Source: Ypsolopha sequella (taxonomy: Eukaryota > Arthropoda > Insecta > Lepidoptera > Ypsolophidae). From it: a stretch of DNA of 64,000 nucleotides. This document shows, piece after piece, positions 32,301-44,300 of the stretch (within the stretch, counting starts at the first letter, position 1; each line of letters begins with the position of its first letter). The stretch spans positions 14,511,221-14,575,220 of the forward strand of contig OW203986.1 of assembly GCA_934047225.1 (NCBI GenBank). The letters are read 5' to 3'. The position numbers and the translations under genes are program-made. The notes beneath the pieces were generated by a model. It was not told the DNA's origin. It saw only the letters and a list, made by a program, of their open reading frames with translations, and ran no database searches.

Positions 32301-35300
32301 AGATATTTTATAAAAATACAATATGGATATCAAATTGTAGATATAAAAAAAATGATTGTAAAAATATATATCTTTATTATACTTATTGATACTGGTTTCG
32401 AGAAATCTTTAAAAAACCCAAAAAATATGTATGTCCCCCCCCCCCTTATCTCCAAAACTAGTGGACCAAAAAATATGAAAAAAATCATGGTATATGTGTT
32501 TACGTAAAGATTACAGGAAAATAAAGCGGTCGAGAAATTCACGAAAAAAAATTACAAAATTAAATTTATCATCCACAATACGGAACCCTAGGTACGCGAG
32601 TCTGACTCGCACTTGGCCGGTTTTTTATCATACAGTCACAGAAGATATAGGCCATTAAAGTTTAAACATTAAAAAAAAGTTTGCACTTTAGGACCCGGGC
32701 GTGCAGGGTCTAGAGTAGCATCAGCCGTTTTGATGATAAGCCGGAATTAATATTTTATTATTATACGTTTGTTGGACCCTGTGACCCCCCCCTGGCTCGC
32801 AGGCTGGATCCACCTTTGACTCAGGCGCGTGTATGTTCCAATGTTCTATTAGTTTTTATTTTACAGGTGCAATGTAATCCATCTGATGCAACGTTGATAG
32901 CTATTACCGGACCTTACACCTTTCGCATTATGAACGTTTCCGAAACAGTCTGGCGTCAATGGGGCTGGTGCAAAGCTGAGAACGTAAGTAATTTGACACT
33001 CACTTCCCCAAAGCTAGAGTGCGTTTCATAAAATAATACCTATGCCGTAATGTTGGCACCAACGACTTCTAAACGAGATGATTGGATAAAACAAAATTGT
33101 ATGTCTATGGATTGGATGAAGTTGCCAACATACGAGTAACAGCATAAGTACTATTCTATCCCCCGGTTTCTGAAAGGCCAATCAATGTTAACAGTAGATT
33201 AAAAAATCATTATCTGCGGATTAAGCCAGAAAAAGTGGGAATTTTACATTGAAATCAAAAATTAACTAAGTTAATTATTGATTCATCACTATTCAGACTT
33301 CATATACCTATGCTTTATTTTCACCGTTATTTGCGGTTAAAGTTTTTTTAATCTACTGTTAACTTTGATTGGCCTTTCAGAAACCGGGGGTATGAAACGC
33401 ACTCTACCTATAAAACTGAGCGCATATTACCCATTTTCCTTGCAGATCAACATAACTAGTTGTATGTGGTTGACGGCTGACCGGATCATGTTTGGAACGG
33501 ATACTGGAACTATTATGGTTGTTGAAAATGGGGAGTTGAGGCAAAATTGCATCTTCCGCGCTTGTGATGTGATGGAAATGTCATTGAAGAAGGTTGATGT
33601 CGAGTAAGTTTTTGAAGGCACCTACTTGTTGGTTGGTTTGCTTTAGTTTTTTGGGTTCGGTCAAAAACATAAATAAAGTAAGTAAGAAGACAAACTTGAA
33701 AAAATAAGGTTACAATTGGCGGCCTTATCGCTTATAGCGATTTCTTCCAGACAACCTTCGGGTGGAAATAAATTGTTGAAAAAAAAAATACAAATGCGAT
33801 GCACAATGTAAATAATTATTATTAAATCGATAGCAAATAGCTAAAATAAATACAAATAAATCAACAATAAAATAAATGCAAAAACATAACATTGTACATA
33901 CAAATACCTACTTACTCGTAGAATACGTTAATATACACACTAATAAATAACCATACACGTAGAGAAAAACCGTTCGCAACGTATTCAGTTTCACACAGCG
34001 AACTAATTTTTGTGAAAATAACAAAAGTACTTAGGGATAACAGCAAAATGCCCTTTGCTGCCCCAGCAACATTTTTTTTTGCAAAAGTACCAGAATATGT
34101 ATTTTTATAACAGTATTTGTGGAAAAAAATAATAATTACGTAAATTTTCCCTATTAATGTTCCCTGTTTACCACTATTTATTGTATTGAATAAATCATAA
34201 TCACATTCAATCAAAATGTCACGTCAGAATAACGTATAATCTTTAACTAATCGAATTTAGTAATATTATTGATAATCACTTTATTTAATTAGACTCAAAT
34301 AAAAAGAAAACCGGCCAAGAGCGAGTTGGACTCGCGCACGAAGGGTTCCGTACTATTATCTACAAAAACGGCAAAAAAAAACATGTCTGTTGTAACTTGT
34401 ATGGGAGCCCCCTTAAATATTTATTTTATTCTGTTTTTTAGTATTTGTTGTTACATTGGGAACAGAAATAGGTACATCATCTGTGAAAATTTCAACTGTC
34501 TAACTATCACGGTTCATGAGATACAGCCTGATGGCAGACGGACAGACAGACGGATAGCGGAGTCTTAGTAATAGGGTCCCGTTGGTTACCCTTTGGGTAC
34601 GGAACCCTAAAAACATTACTCCAAATTCATGTACTCATTACATTCGTCAGCAGTTCGAGCTCTCCCCATTTGTAAACGATTTTAGCAGCTATGACGACGC
34701 AATAGGTAAGAAGAACTACGGATAGTGCTTTGACAATGACGCTTTTCTTTGAAAAAAATAGAGGAGGCGCAAGCCAAATTCAAGATTTTTTATTTAATTT
34801 TTTTCCAGGTAATATGCGCCATTTTAAATCATAGTTTTCATTATTATGTAATACAATTTGATCATTATTTTTTATAATATTTAAAGAATTTTCAGATATA
34901 TCAGATATGTCATGATATGGGATCTTTGCCTTGCCTTGCATAAAAAAGTGGTCTGTCTCTGTCTGTCTTCTCATACTGTCATCCATCTGTCGAATCAGTC
35001 GGAAGCAAATTATGACAAATTCATCTTGATACCATAGAACAGATCTCTAAACAGCCTTTTCTCAAGTGACGTCACACGAAGTCAAACGGAAGTTGAAGCT
35101 TTTTCGTAAAAATATTTAGGTTTTTTAGACCACAAGATCTAAAACACTGCTTATTAAACCAAAATCTCGAAATGGTTTTCGAATTAACACACCTTAACAT
35201 AATTTAATCTAAGCGAATTCTTATCATCATAATGAGCGTTTTTCTCGTTGTTTTTTTTTCATTAGTTCTTAGCTTTCCTCCAGATGGCGCTGTCCACGTC

Positions 35301-38300
35301 ACCATAGATAAAATATGTTTCGTAGCAATCAAACATAGCAATCAGTGTCAAAGTGGTTTTTCATTTGTTTGGAATCTGTGCAAATTTTGTCTTTGATTCT
35401 GTTGCTAAAGAATACGACAGTGCCATCTAGGAATCTTATTTAATACTAAATTTGACATAAGGAAAAACGCTCATTAGAGAACAACAATGCAACAAGTTAT
35501 ATGTTTCTCCAGGGGTGGAGAAGAAAGTGTAGAGAAGGTCAGTACGTCGAGCCAACAAGAGAGCTCCAGCGATAAAGCATCTGTTGACCAGGAGAGCTAC
35601 CCGGTTACATGTTTAACAAATTTTAATAAAGGTATTTTTTGAAATATCACAATATACAACGTGTAACAGAAAGGTGTAACCATATTTGAAGAGCTTATTC
35701 AGTCAATGGTATAGAACAACTTTTACTAGGAAACCTGTATCTCGAAAAAAAAAAAAAAACCGCTCGTCCGAAATGTATGGAAGGGCAGATTTTTTTTTGC
35801 GTTTTCAGGGTTGGCTCCATAGTAAAAGCTGTTCTATACCATGGTCTGAATAAGCTCTTCAAATATGGTTACACGTTGCATAATATCGGTCCTAATTTTT
35901 TTGATAATGTCCAGTATGGTTCATTCTTACATAAAGTCTTCCATACGGTGGGGGAGATGGAAGCGCGTCCGTGTCACACACATACAGATGCGTTGAACGA
36001 TATTATGCAAACTTTTTTAATATATAATAATTTTTTTACCTTCTACAATCGTATTTGTAGTGCAAATCCTACTGGTAATTAGAACCTAGCTGGGTTCCTT
36101 TCTAGACGCAAACCATCCCTTATTTAGCTCATTACTTGAATAATCATACATAAATTATACATAAAATCATACATTTATCTGCAAAAGCAAGACCACCAAA
36201 AAGGTACGTTTCGTTTGCAGGTTTTGTATATGCCTGTGGACCAGGTTTCGTTCACATGTTTGAAAAAGAAACCATCCACCACTGGCGAAAGAGAAATGTA
36301 TTCCGTGTCTCCAGAAGGTCCTACAAGTAAGATTTTGGAGTTATTTTATTGTAACAGGTTACACCTAGGATAACAAAAAAAAAACTTTTCTTGTGCACAA
36401 AATTTTAATATTAAATGAGTTTTGGAAACGAAAAGGGGTTGTAGGTACTTACGAAGATATGATGACATGAGAATGAGAACGGGGGATCTAAAAAGGCCGA
36501 CTTGGGTGAATCATTAAATGATTTGAAAGTAGGATGGAGTCAGAGTTTTTTCACGCGTTCAAAATAGACGGCATTAGAACAGAATCATAATGTGATTCAT
36601 GCAAAGCGGCCTTTTTAGATGACCAGGGGATCTAAAAAGGCCGACTTGGATGAATCATAAATTGATTTGAAAGTAGGATAGAGTCAGTTTTTTCACGCGT
36701 TCAAAATAGACGGCATTAGAACAGAATCATTATGTGATTCATGCAAAACGGCCTTTTTAGAGGACCAGCCCCCCTATTGTGTATCTTTAGTTGCCAACTG
36801 CACGAGGTGCCTATCATCAAAAACATAGCTAAAAACTGAAATTTCAAAATTGCCTTTAGTGGGTATTGAACTATTAACAATCTGTGTCGTCACTTCAAGT
36901 GCGAAAATATCCTTAGGACATCGGAATTCGATAGTATATCTATGTTTTTGATGATAGACACCCATTCCAGAAGGCAACTAGAGATACACAATAGGCCCGC
37001 TGGTCCATTGTTGAAATTTGAGTGTCAAATAAACACACTTCGTACGCAATAAATACTACGAGGAGGTTTCAGGAGTTCAGGTTCCTTTTTGAAGCAACTT
37101 CAGCGTTTAAAAAATAATAATCATACAATTTTTATGCGATTATGGTCTCATGGGAAAATTTCTTCATTATGATAAGTAAAATGTGTGGTTTTAGTTACTG
37201 TCATTTACTTCCCCCATATTTCAGACATTTACGTGAACAGCCAATTTGGTCACCCCTGGATGAGATCAGGCATATTGCAGTGGACCTGAACCAAGAAACG
37301 CTTCTTATCACAACGTTGAGGAAGCAACTCTACCATGTCAAGCTCTTTGGACAACACATGCTGCAAGTACGAACTACTACTGAATACGCTTATCTAAAAT
37401 TAAATCAAAGTCATGCGTCAATGAAAATAAAAGACTACAACTGGGTTTAAGACTCCAGGTCAAGACTCTAACGAACTTCCCCTATAGCGAAGCCGTTTCA
37501 GTCCGCCCTGTCTTCCCGTTGGAAGACACATAATCAATGTCCTGAGCCGATGTCTGGCTGGGGGCCGATTAAAACTTTATAGAGCCGCGTTCATAAATTA
37601 GGAAATTTCGGCAATTTGACCTATATAACCCTGCCTAATATGAGTACACTTTGCCAGAATCCCGAGATACCATTCCTGGAGCTAGGACCAGCGATGCACT
37701 ACGGCAGGATAAACTCGATATCAATATGCGCTTGGAAGCCCATCTTCATGACATCAGGGGAGGAGGACAAGAGCGTGAGGATTTGGAATTACGTCACTGA
37801 TGACGTGGAGATGATCAAGCTTTACCAGGAGGAGATACATTGTGTCTCTCTGCATCCTACTGGTGAGGGTGGAGTAACTTGTCTTACTTAAAGTGTTTGC
37901 AAACAACTCTTAATATTGTTAGAAACTATTACAAAATATAAAATCAAAAATTTCGCTGAGAAAAATAGTTATTCAGTTTGTCCACCGATATCTACAAGAC
38001 TTCCGAATTTTGTAAATGGGTAATTGATAGAGCAGTTATATCAGTTAAATGCACTCTCTTTATTTCTTATGACGACTTGGAATTGAACATTGCCTGTTTC
38101 ATCAATTTGTTCTCCGGTTGATTTTTATTTAATACACTATTTAGGGTGCTGCTAATAATCGAAAATTATTAACCCTTAAATGCATCTTGGGTCGAAAACG
38201 GCACAAAGGTTTTTTTATATATCTACCTATTTTTAATTTAAATTTTTTATTTAACATTCATACATTTATTTTTCTGTTTTTATTTGTATTTTCTTTCGGC

Positions 38301-41300
38301 GGGAAAATAGTTAAATACAGAGCTTTTGGAAAAAAAATCTGATACATATTCTGCGTGCATATATTTTTATAGCTTTTTGATACTCAATAAGAGCTCAACT
38401 TTATTTATTCCTTTGGTTTATTTATTAATATTAAAACAATAAAAATCGGTTTTTACTCGATATATTTTGGCCCACCGATGGCGGCCCCATACCTTGGGCC
38501 GAAATATATCGAGTAAGAACCTATTTTTATTGTTTTAATATTATACAAAAAAAAGTATTAAAAAATTTAATTTTTATAGCAAATTAAATTTGTTTTTTTT
38601 GTTCTTGTTTTTATTTGTAAAAATCCCCTTCCAATAAAAAAAAATAATATTTTTTGCAATTAATATAAATAATATAAATGAATATATAATTAATATAAAG
38701 TTAAGTTTTATTTGAATTAGAGTAAGATTAATTGGAGGATTTTATGTTAGATTAATATGTTTTTGTTATTATTGGAACATTATTTTTATTAATTTGTTTA
38801 ATTCGACTTATAAATACTCATTTTTCTAGAAACCATCACTATTTTCAATTTCATACAAAAATCAAATCTCACGCATTTAATAAGGGTTAAAGCAAAGGTC
38901 CACTGTTCAATTAATTTTCGGTTTCAAATTCAGCATGATTTTAATAGGTCAGACATATTGACGGACTTGAAGATTGATTTTTTTTTTTGCGTTTACAGGT
39001 CTTTTCGCAGTAGTAGGATTTTCAGACAAATTACGTTTCATGGTGGTCCTGATTGATGATTTTGAGGTGATGAGGGAGTTTCCGATAAGGAACTGTAAAC
39101 AAGCCAGATTCAGTACAAACGGGCACCTGTTTGCTGCCGTCAATGGTCAAGTGATCCAAGTCTTCTCGTCGGTGTCCTTTCAGAACTTGTTTAATTTGAA
39201 AGGTCACAATGGGAAGGTTAGTCTGTTTTTCTATAGGACAAGACTTTTTTTTTAGTTTGTTTATTCAACAACAAAATAGTACACATTAATTTAGATAATG
39301 GTCGCGAAGCCATGTCAGAGGCCTGCATGGCGGCCCAACAACTCTTACACCAGTGTGGCTAGCACGCGCCAGAGATCCTACTTGTGCGCTCTTACGCAAA
39401 CCGCGTTTGTCAATATGTGAGAGAGTAGGTAAGTACGAGGGGGCGTTTTTAAGTTCGCGGAATCGGGGGTAAGACGTGGAAATAAAAATACAAGTTTATT
39501 TTTCCTTTTCAATATATTCACCTGCAACCCTAATACATTTTTCAGATCTTTCAATTAGCTTATGTATACCCTCGAAAAAAAAATGTTTTTCTTTGTCTGA
39601 AAAATAAGCTGAAACTGCTTCCTTCACTTCTTCATCGCTTGAGAACTTCTTCCCCCGAAGTTCTTTTTTCATTTTTGGAAAAAGATAATAATCACTGGGA
39701 GCCAGGTCAGGACTGTAGGGTGGATGAACCAAAATATCGAAGCCCACCTTATGCAGGGAAGCCAACGCAACACGGCTCTTGTGCACAGGCGCGTTGTCGT
39801 GCAGAAGGAGGACACCTTTGGTTAATTTTCCCCTTCTTTTTGCCTTGATTGCTTCCTAAAGGATTAAAATCGCTCTAAGATTGAAGCGTAGTATTCTCCG
39901 GTTATGGAGACACCTTTATCTTTATAATCTATCAACATTTTCCGGAGTGGTCACCTCGATCGACCGTCCCGGCCGAGGATCATCTTCAAGTGAGGCCCTG
40001 CCCTTCTTAAAAAGGGTATGCCACTTATAAACCATGGTTTTACCGGGGCAAGACTCCCCGTAAACGGATGACATCTCTTCTAGTATGGTTTGAACCGATT
40101 TACCTTGCTTGGTAAGGAACTTTATGACAGCGCGGTGCTCGATTTTCTCCATTTTTCACAATGTTCTTCCCAACTGAGTTGTTTGATCGACGATAATTCA
40201 AATAGTAATGGCCCGATTAAAACAAAACATTCTATTTATACTAATAATGAGCTACTTAACCAGTTACGACTAAGGAAAGTACCCTCATTTATTAATTACC
40301 TACCCATTCCGCGAATATAAAAATGCACCCCCGTATGATGGAAAGACACTGTATCGACGGCGCGTGCTAGACCCTTTTGTTGGCCACTAACCACACGACA
40401 AGATGAACTTGAGCAGCCGGGTTGTAAAAAACCCGCCTTTTTAGATTCGCCATGTCCGTCTGTCTGTCTGTCCGCGGCTTAGCTTAGAGACTATTAGTAC
40501 TAGAAAGCTGTAATTTGGCATGGGTATACATATTTATTACGCCGATAAAGTGGTGCAGTAAAATTTTCTTTTAGGGTACCTCCCCTACACGTAAAGTGGG
40601 GATGATTTTTTTTCTCGTCTAGCCCTTAGTGTGGGTGGGGTGTCGTTGGATAGGTAATTTAAAAATATTGGGGGTGTGAGAAGACCATTTTTCGATACAA
40701 GGTTCCGTTTGCGAAATATTAAGCTTAAAAGTGTTAATTTTTGTTAGAGTCAAGTGTCCTCCCTCCTGTCAGCGAAACTGTATTTGGAGACGTGAAAAAA
40801 TCACGGCAGTAGTATACATAACGAATTTAAAAGGAGAACTATCACTGCTAAGTAGGCTTTACAAGTTAACGAGTACAGATCGCGCCAAACTTTTAGTCTC
40901 CTCTGGCGATTCGCATCAGTAGGAACAAAATGTATGGGCCGTTCTTGGGAAAAGCAACTTCCGAGCGTACTAGAAGTTTGACGTGATCTGTATTAGTCGA
41001 CAAACTTATAAAATGTACTTGGAGAAGAAGTCCGCATATTGTGCAGGGGAACTACGGAACCCTACACTGCGCGTGGCCCGACACGCACTGGGCCGGTTTT
41101 TCTAATTAATCGAAACAGAACACTTATATTAAAAATTTACTCAATAGTTCCTCAACAAAACCTAATTATACAACGTGTAACAGAAAGGTGTAACCATATT
41201 TTAAGAGCTTATTCAGTCAATGATATAGAAAAACTTTTACTATGGAACAAAGCCAGTATCTCAAAAAAAAATTTCAACTGTTTCATGGTAAAATGCAATG

Positions 41301-44300
41301 CCGCTCGGACGAAATGTATGGAAGGGCAGATTTTTTTTTTGAGATTTCAGGGTAGGCTCCATAGTAAAAGTTGTTCTATACCGTTGACTGAATAAGCTCT
41401 TCAAATATGGTTACACCTTTCTGTTACACGTTGTATGTTTTGTGTAAACTGTCATTGCAAAGTTTCCATAAAATTTTCAAGATTGAAAGCTTTAAAATTC
41501 TAATTTACAGACACTAATGGAAACTTTGTTATGGCAGCATACACAATACATATGTAGTAAGGTTTTATTGAGAAAATATTGAATAAATTTTGAATATAAG
41601 TGTTCTGTTTCGATAATTTTGAAAAAGGCGGGTTTTTCACAATACGGCTGCAAAACCGCTCTTATGCGACTAAAAAACCCGCCGGTATATCCGTCTCGCT
41701 ACCTATTTCTTCTTCAGGTGACGTCGCTAGCCTGGTCGGCAGGAGATGGCACTCTTGTGTCATGTGGTTCGGAAGGAGCTGTTTACGAATGGAGCATGTC
41801 CACAGGACAACGAGTCGGCGAGGTCATACTCAAAACTAATCAGTTTAAGGCCTGTGCCGTGTCTAGGTAACCATCAAAAAAATTCTTCAAATCAACGTTA
41901 AGATATTTTTAAACAATGTGTTTATTTCTTTTCAGCAACGCCAAAACGACATACGCTGTAGGAACCGACGGAGAAGTAAAGGAAATCGGCCTGAACGTAA
42001 TTCGAAGAAACCTAGGGCTTATAGGCGTCCCGCTTGATACTTGTGTATTGTCTAGATCGGATTTGATGCTCTTTGTAACTGGAGGCGAAGGGGGTGTTAC
42101 ATCTGTTCAACTGCCTCTACTTGACCGCGCTATCTCCAATGAGTTTCATATGCATAACAAAAAGGTCACCTGCCTAGCGTTGTCATATGATGACCAGACC
42201 TTGGTGTCGGTCGCGGAAGACGCCTCAATCTGTCTTTGGAGGTTGACCAACGGTGATGGAAGGGCCGTTGCTTTGGATAAGGACTTTTCTCATTCGAAGG
42301 AAATATTGATTAGCAAGAAGGACTTGCAGGATAAAATTAATAATATTCATGTAAGAATTTCTATGTTACATAAAAGTAGAGGTATTACAAAAAAGATAGG
42401 GTTACGTAAATAGAAGGTAACTGCTATGACGAAGCTCCGGTATCTGTCTGTTGTTCGTAATGAAATCAAGAACGTAAGTTGCAACGCACGTTGTATTGGT
42501 GATCATACAGGGATTCTAGGAGCGCCTTTATCAAACAGAACAGATCTGCATCGAAGGATCCCGTTTATTGTTTATGTCGGTTTATACTATTTATTTTGTT
42601 ATGATATAATACTTAAATAACATTAAAATACTTAAAAACCTACCCACAAAATAAAAGTAACCTAAAACAAAACACTAACCTAAAACCCTTATAAAACTTT
42701 TACCTTATAAAAATAAATTACACTAAATAAAAAATCCTATCTAGATCGCCACCGTCATGTGGAAGGGTGGCTAGAAGGCTGGCAGCGTTTCCTCTTTGAA
42801 TGGCCAGACTGAATCTCTGGCCAAGATACGCGCCAGCCTTCGGGTCCCCACAAGCGTCAATCAGCCGTGCACTTTAAAAAAGAGCTTAGCATCAGACATT
42901 TATGTCTTATATGCATGACAATACAATACGCAATTTTTCCTTTCAGTTACTTAGCACACGAATGAGTGAGTTGGAAACGGAGCATACATATCAACTGCGA
43001 CAAGCTGAAGCTACACAAGCTGAAAAACTCAAGGAAGTACATGAAGGGTACTGCTCAGCCATCGAGGAACTAAAGGAAAAGAATGAGGTAAGACTTTTAA
43101 GAGCGAAACTTCGTTTTCCGCAAGAGGTGTCTAAAAATATCTTGAAAGTGGAGCTTCGCAAGAATTGAAGCTCACGCTTTGTGCCAAGATGACTAATTAA
43201 GTTTTATAAGAATTCTCTCATGACCTGTGTTGGTTATTAAGGGAGGATTACAAGATGATGATAATAAGAAATATTACTTTTCAGAATATGGAAAACGAGC
43301 ACACACACGAAATAGGTATGATTCAGCAAGATATTACGAAGTTACGCGCCGGCCATGAAAGGACGCTTCAGGCTTTAGAAGCCGATTTCAATGTTAGACT
43401 CATTAGCGAGTATGACAGATATCAGGTAAATCACTGAAGCCGCATATATTCTAAAATTGTTTTCTTATGTCTGAAAAACAGAGTAATTAATATATTTCTT
43501 CAAGAATTTGGAAGACAAGACAGCCAGAATGAGAAAAGAATTCGAGGACAAACTTGAAAATTTAGCGGAAAGCAAACGAACTGCTTTGAGAAACCTGAAC
43601 GACATGTTCGAATCTAAACTGGAAGAGAAGGATCTAATTTTACAAGAGGTAAGTACAACTTAGTCATATTCTGCCTGAGATGATAAAGACACTTTTAGTA
43701 ATAAACGAGGACGTACCTAGAATATAGAAGAATTAGTGACACTTTTAGTTCACGGCCAATATTCAATATAGAAGTGGTTAAATTGTTAAACGGAACCAAT
43801 ATTTTTTCCCTGCCATGAAAAACATATAAACAATTTTATACTACCACGACCGTAGTACTCACTCAGTACTATGAGTTTTAATACCCTATAATTTATACAG
43901 ACAGATGTATGTATAGTCATATGATATGTATGAGCCATAGGTGATGTCGTGGAAATCAGGGTCTAGGGCATGGTCTATTCAAAGCGCAGTTGCTTCACTT
44001 AACACGAGCAGTTGCCCTCCTAGTTCAGATCCTGGGCAGACCTTTGGTAATTATCAATTTCTAAAACCTAGTTACAAGAGCAAGCGGATTTGGAACGACG
44101 TGAGCACGAAGCAATGAAATCGTCCATAGAAGAGGATGCAGATAGAGAAATAATAGAAATACGAACAGCCTACGAAATGCAATTGAAAGAAGAGAAAGAT
44201 GCTAATGTGAGACTCAAAGGAGAGACAGGGCTCATGAAGAAGAAACTCATCTCTGCAAACAAAGAGATTGATGAGTTCAAACATCAAGTTCAACAGTTAA

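Larger units (their letters stand above)
29394..42350 (+). other. CFAP57: CFAP57 exons 1-12, WD40 half
   Basis: Exons: 29394-29458, 29531-29680, 29752-30031, 32867-32983, 33446-33603, 35513-35631, 36221-36326, 37225-37366, 37658-37862, 38999-39216, 41718-41866 and 41936-42350. Typical repeat ends are seen as S-V-R-I-W-N-Y (exon 9), N-L-K-G-H-N-G-K (exon 10), V-Y-E-W-S-M (exon 11) and S-I-C-L-W-R-L (exon 12). Exon 6 encodes a Ser-rich insert ([10 protein letters not shown]), a low-complexity loop that the vertebrate proteins as I recall them lack. All listed donors here are GT. Confidence 0.92.

Noticed and set aside
34326..34568. 80-codon plus-strand ORF
   Set aside because: It lies wholly inside a non-coding dispersed repeat; a similar peptide appears wherever that repeat occurs, for example inside the minus-strand frame at 14626-14997.
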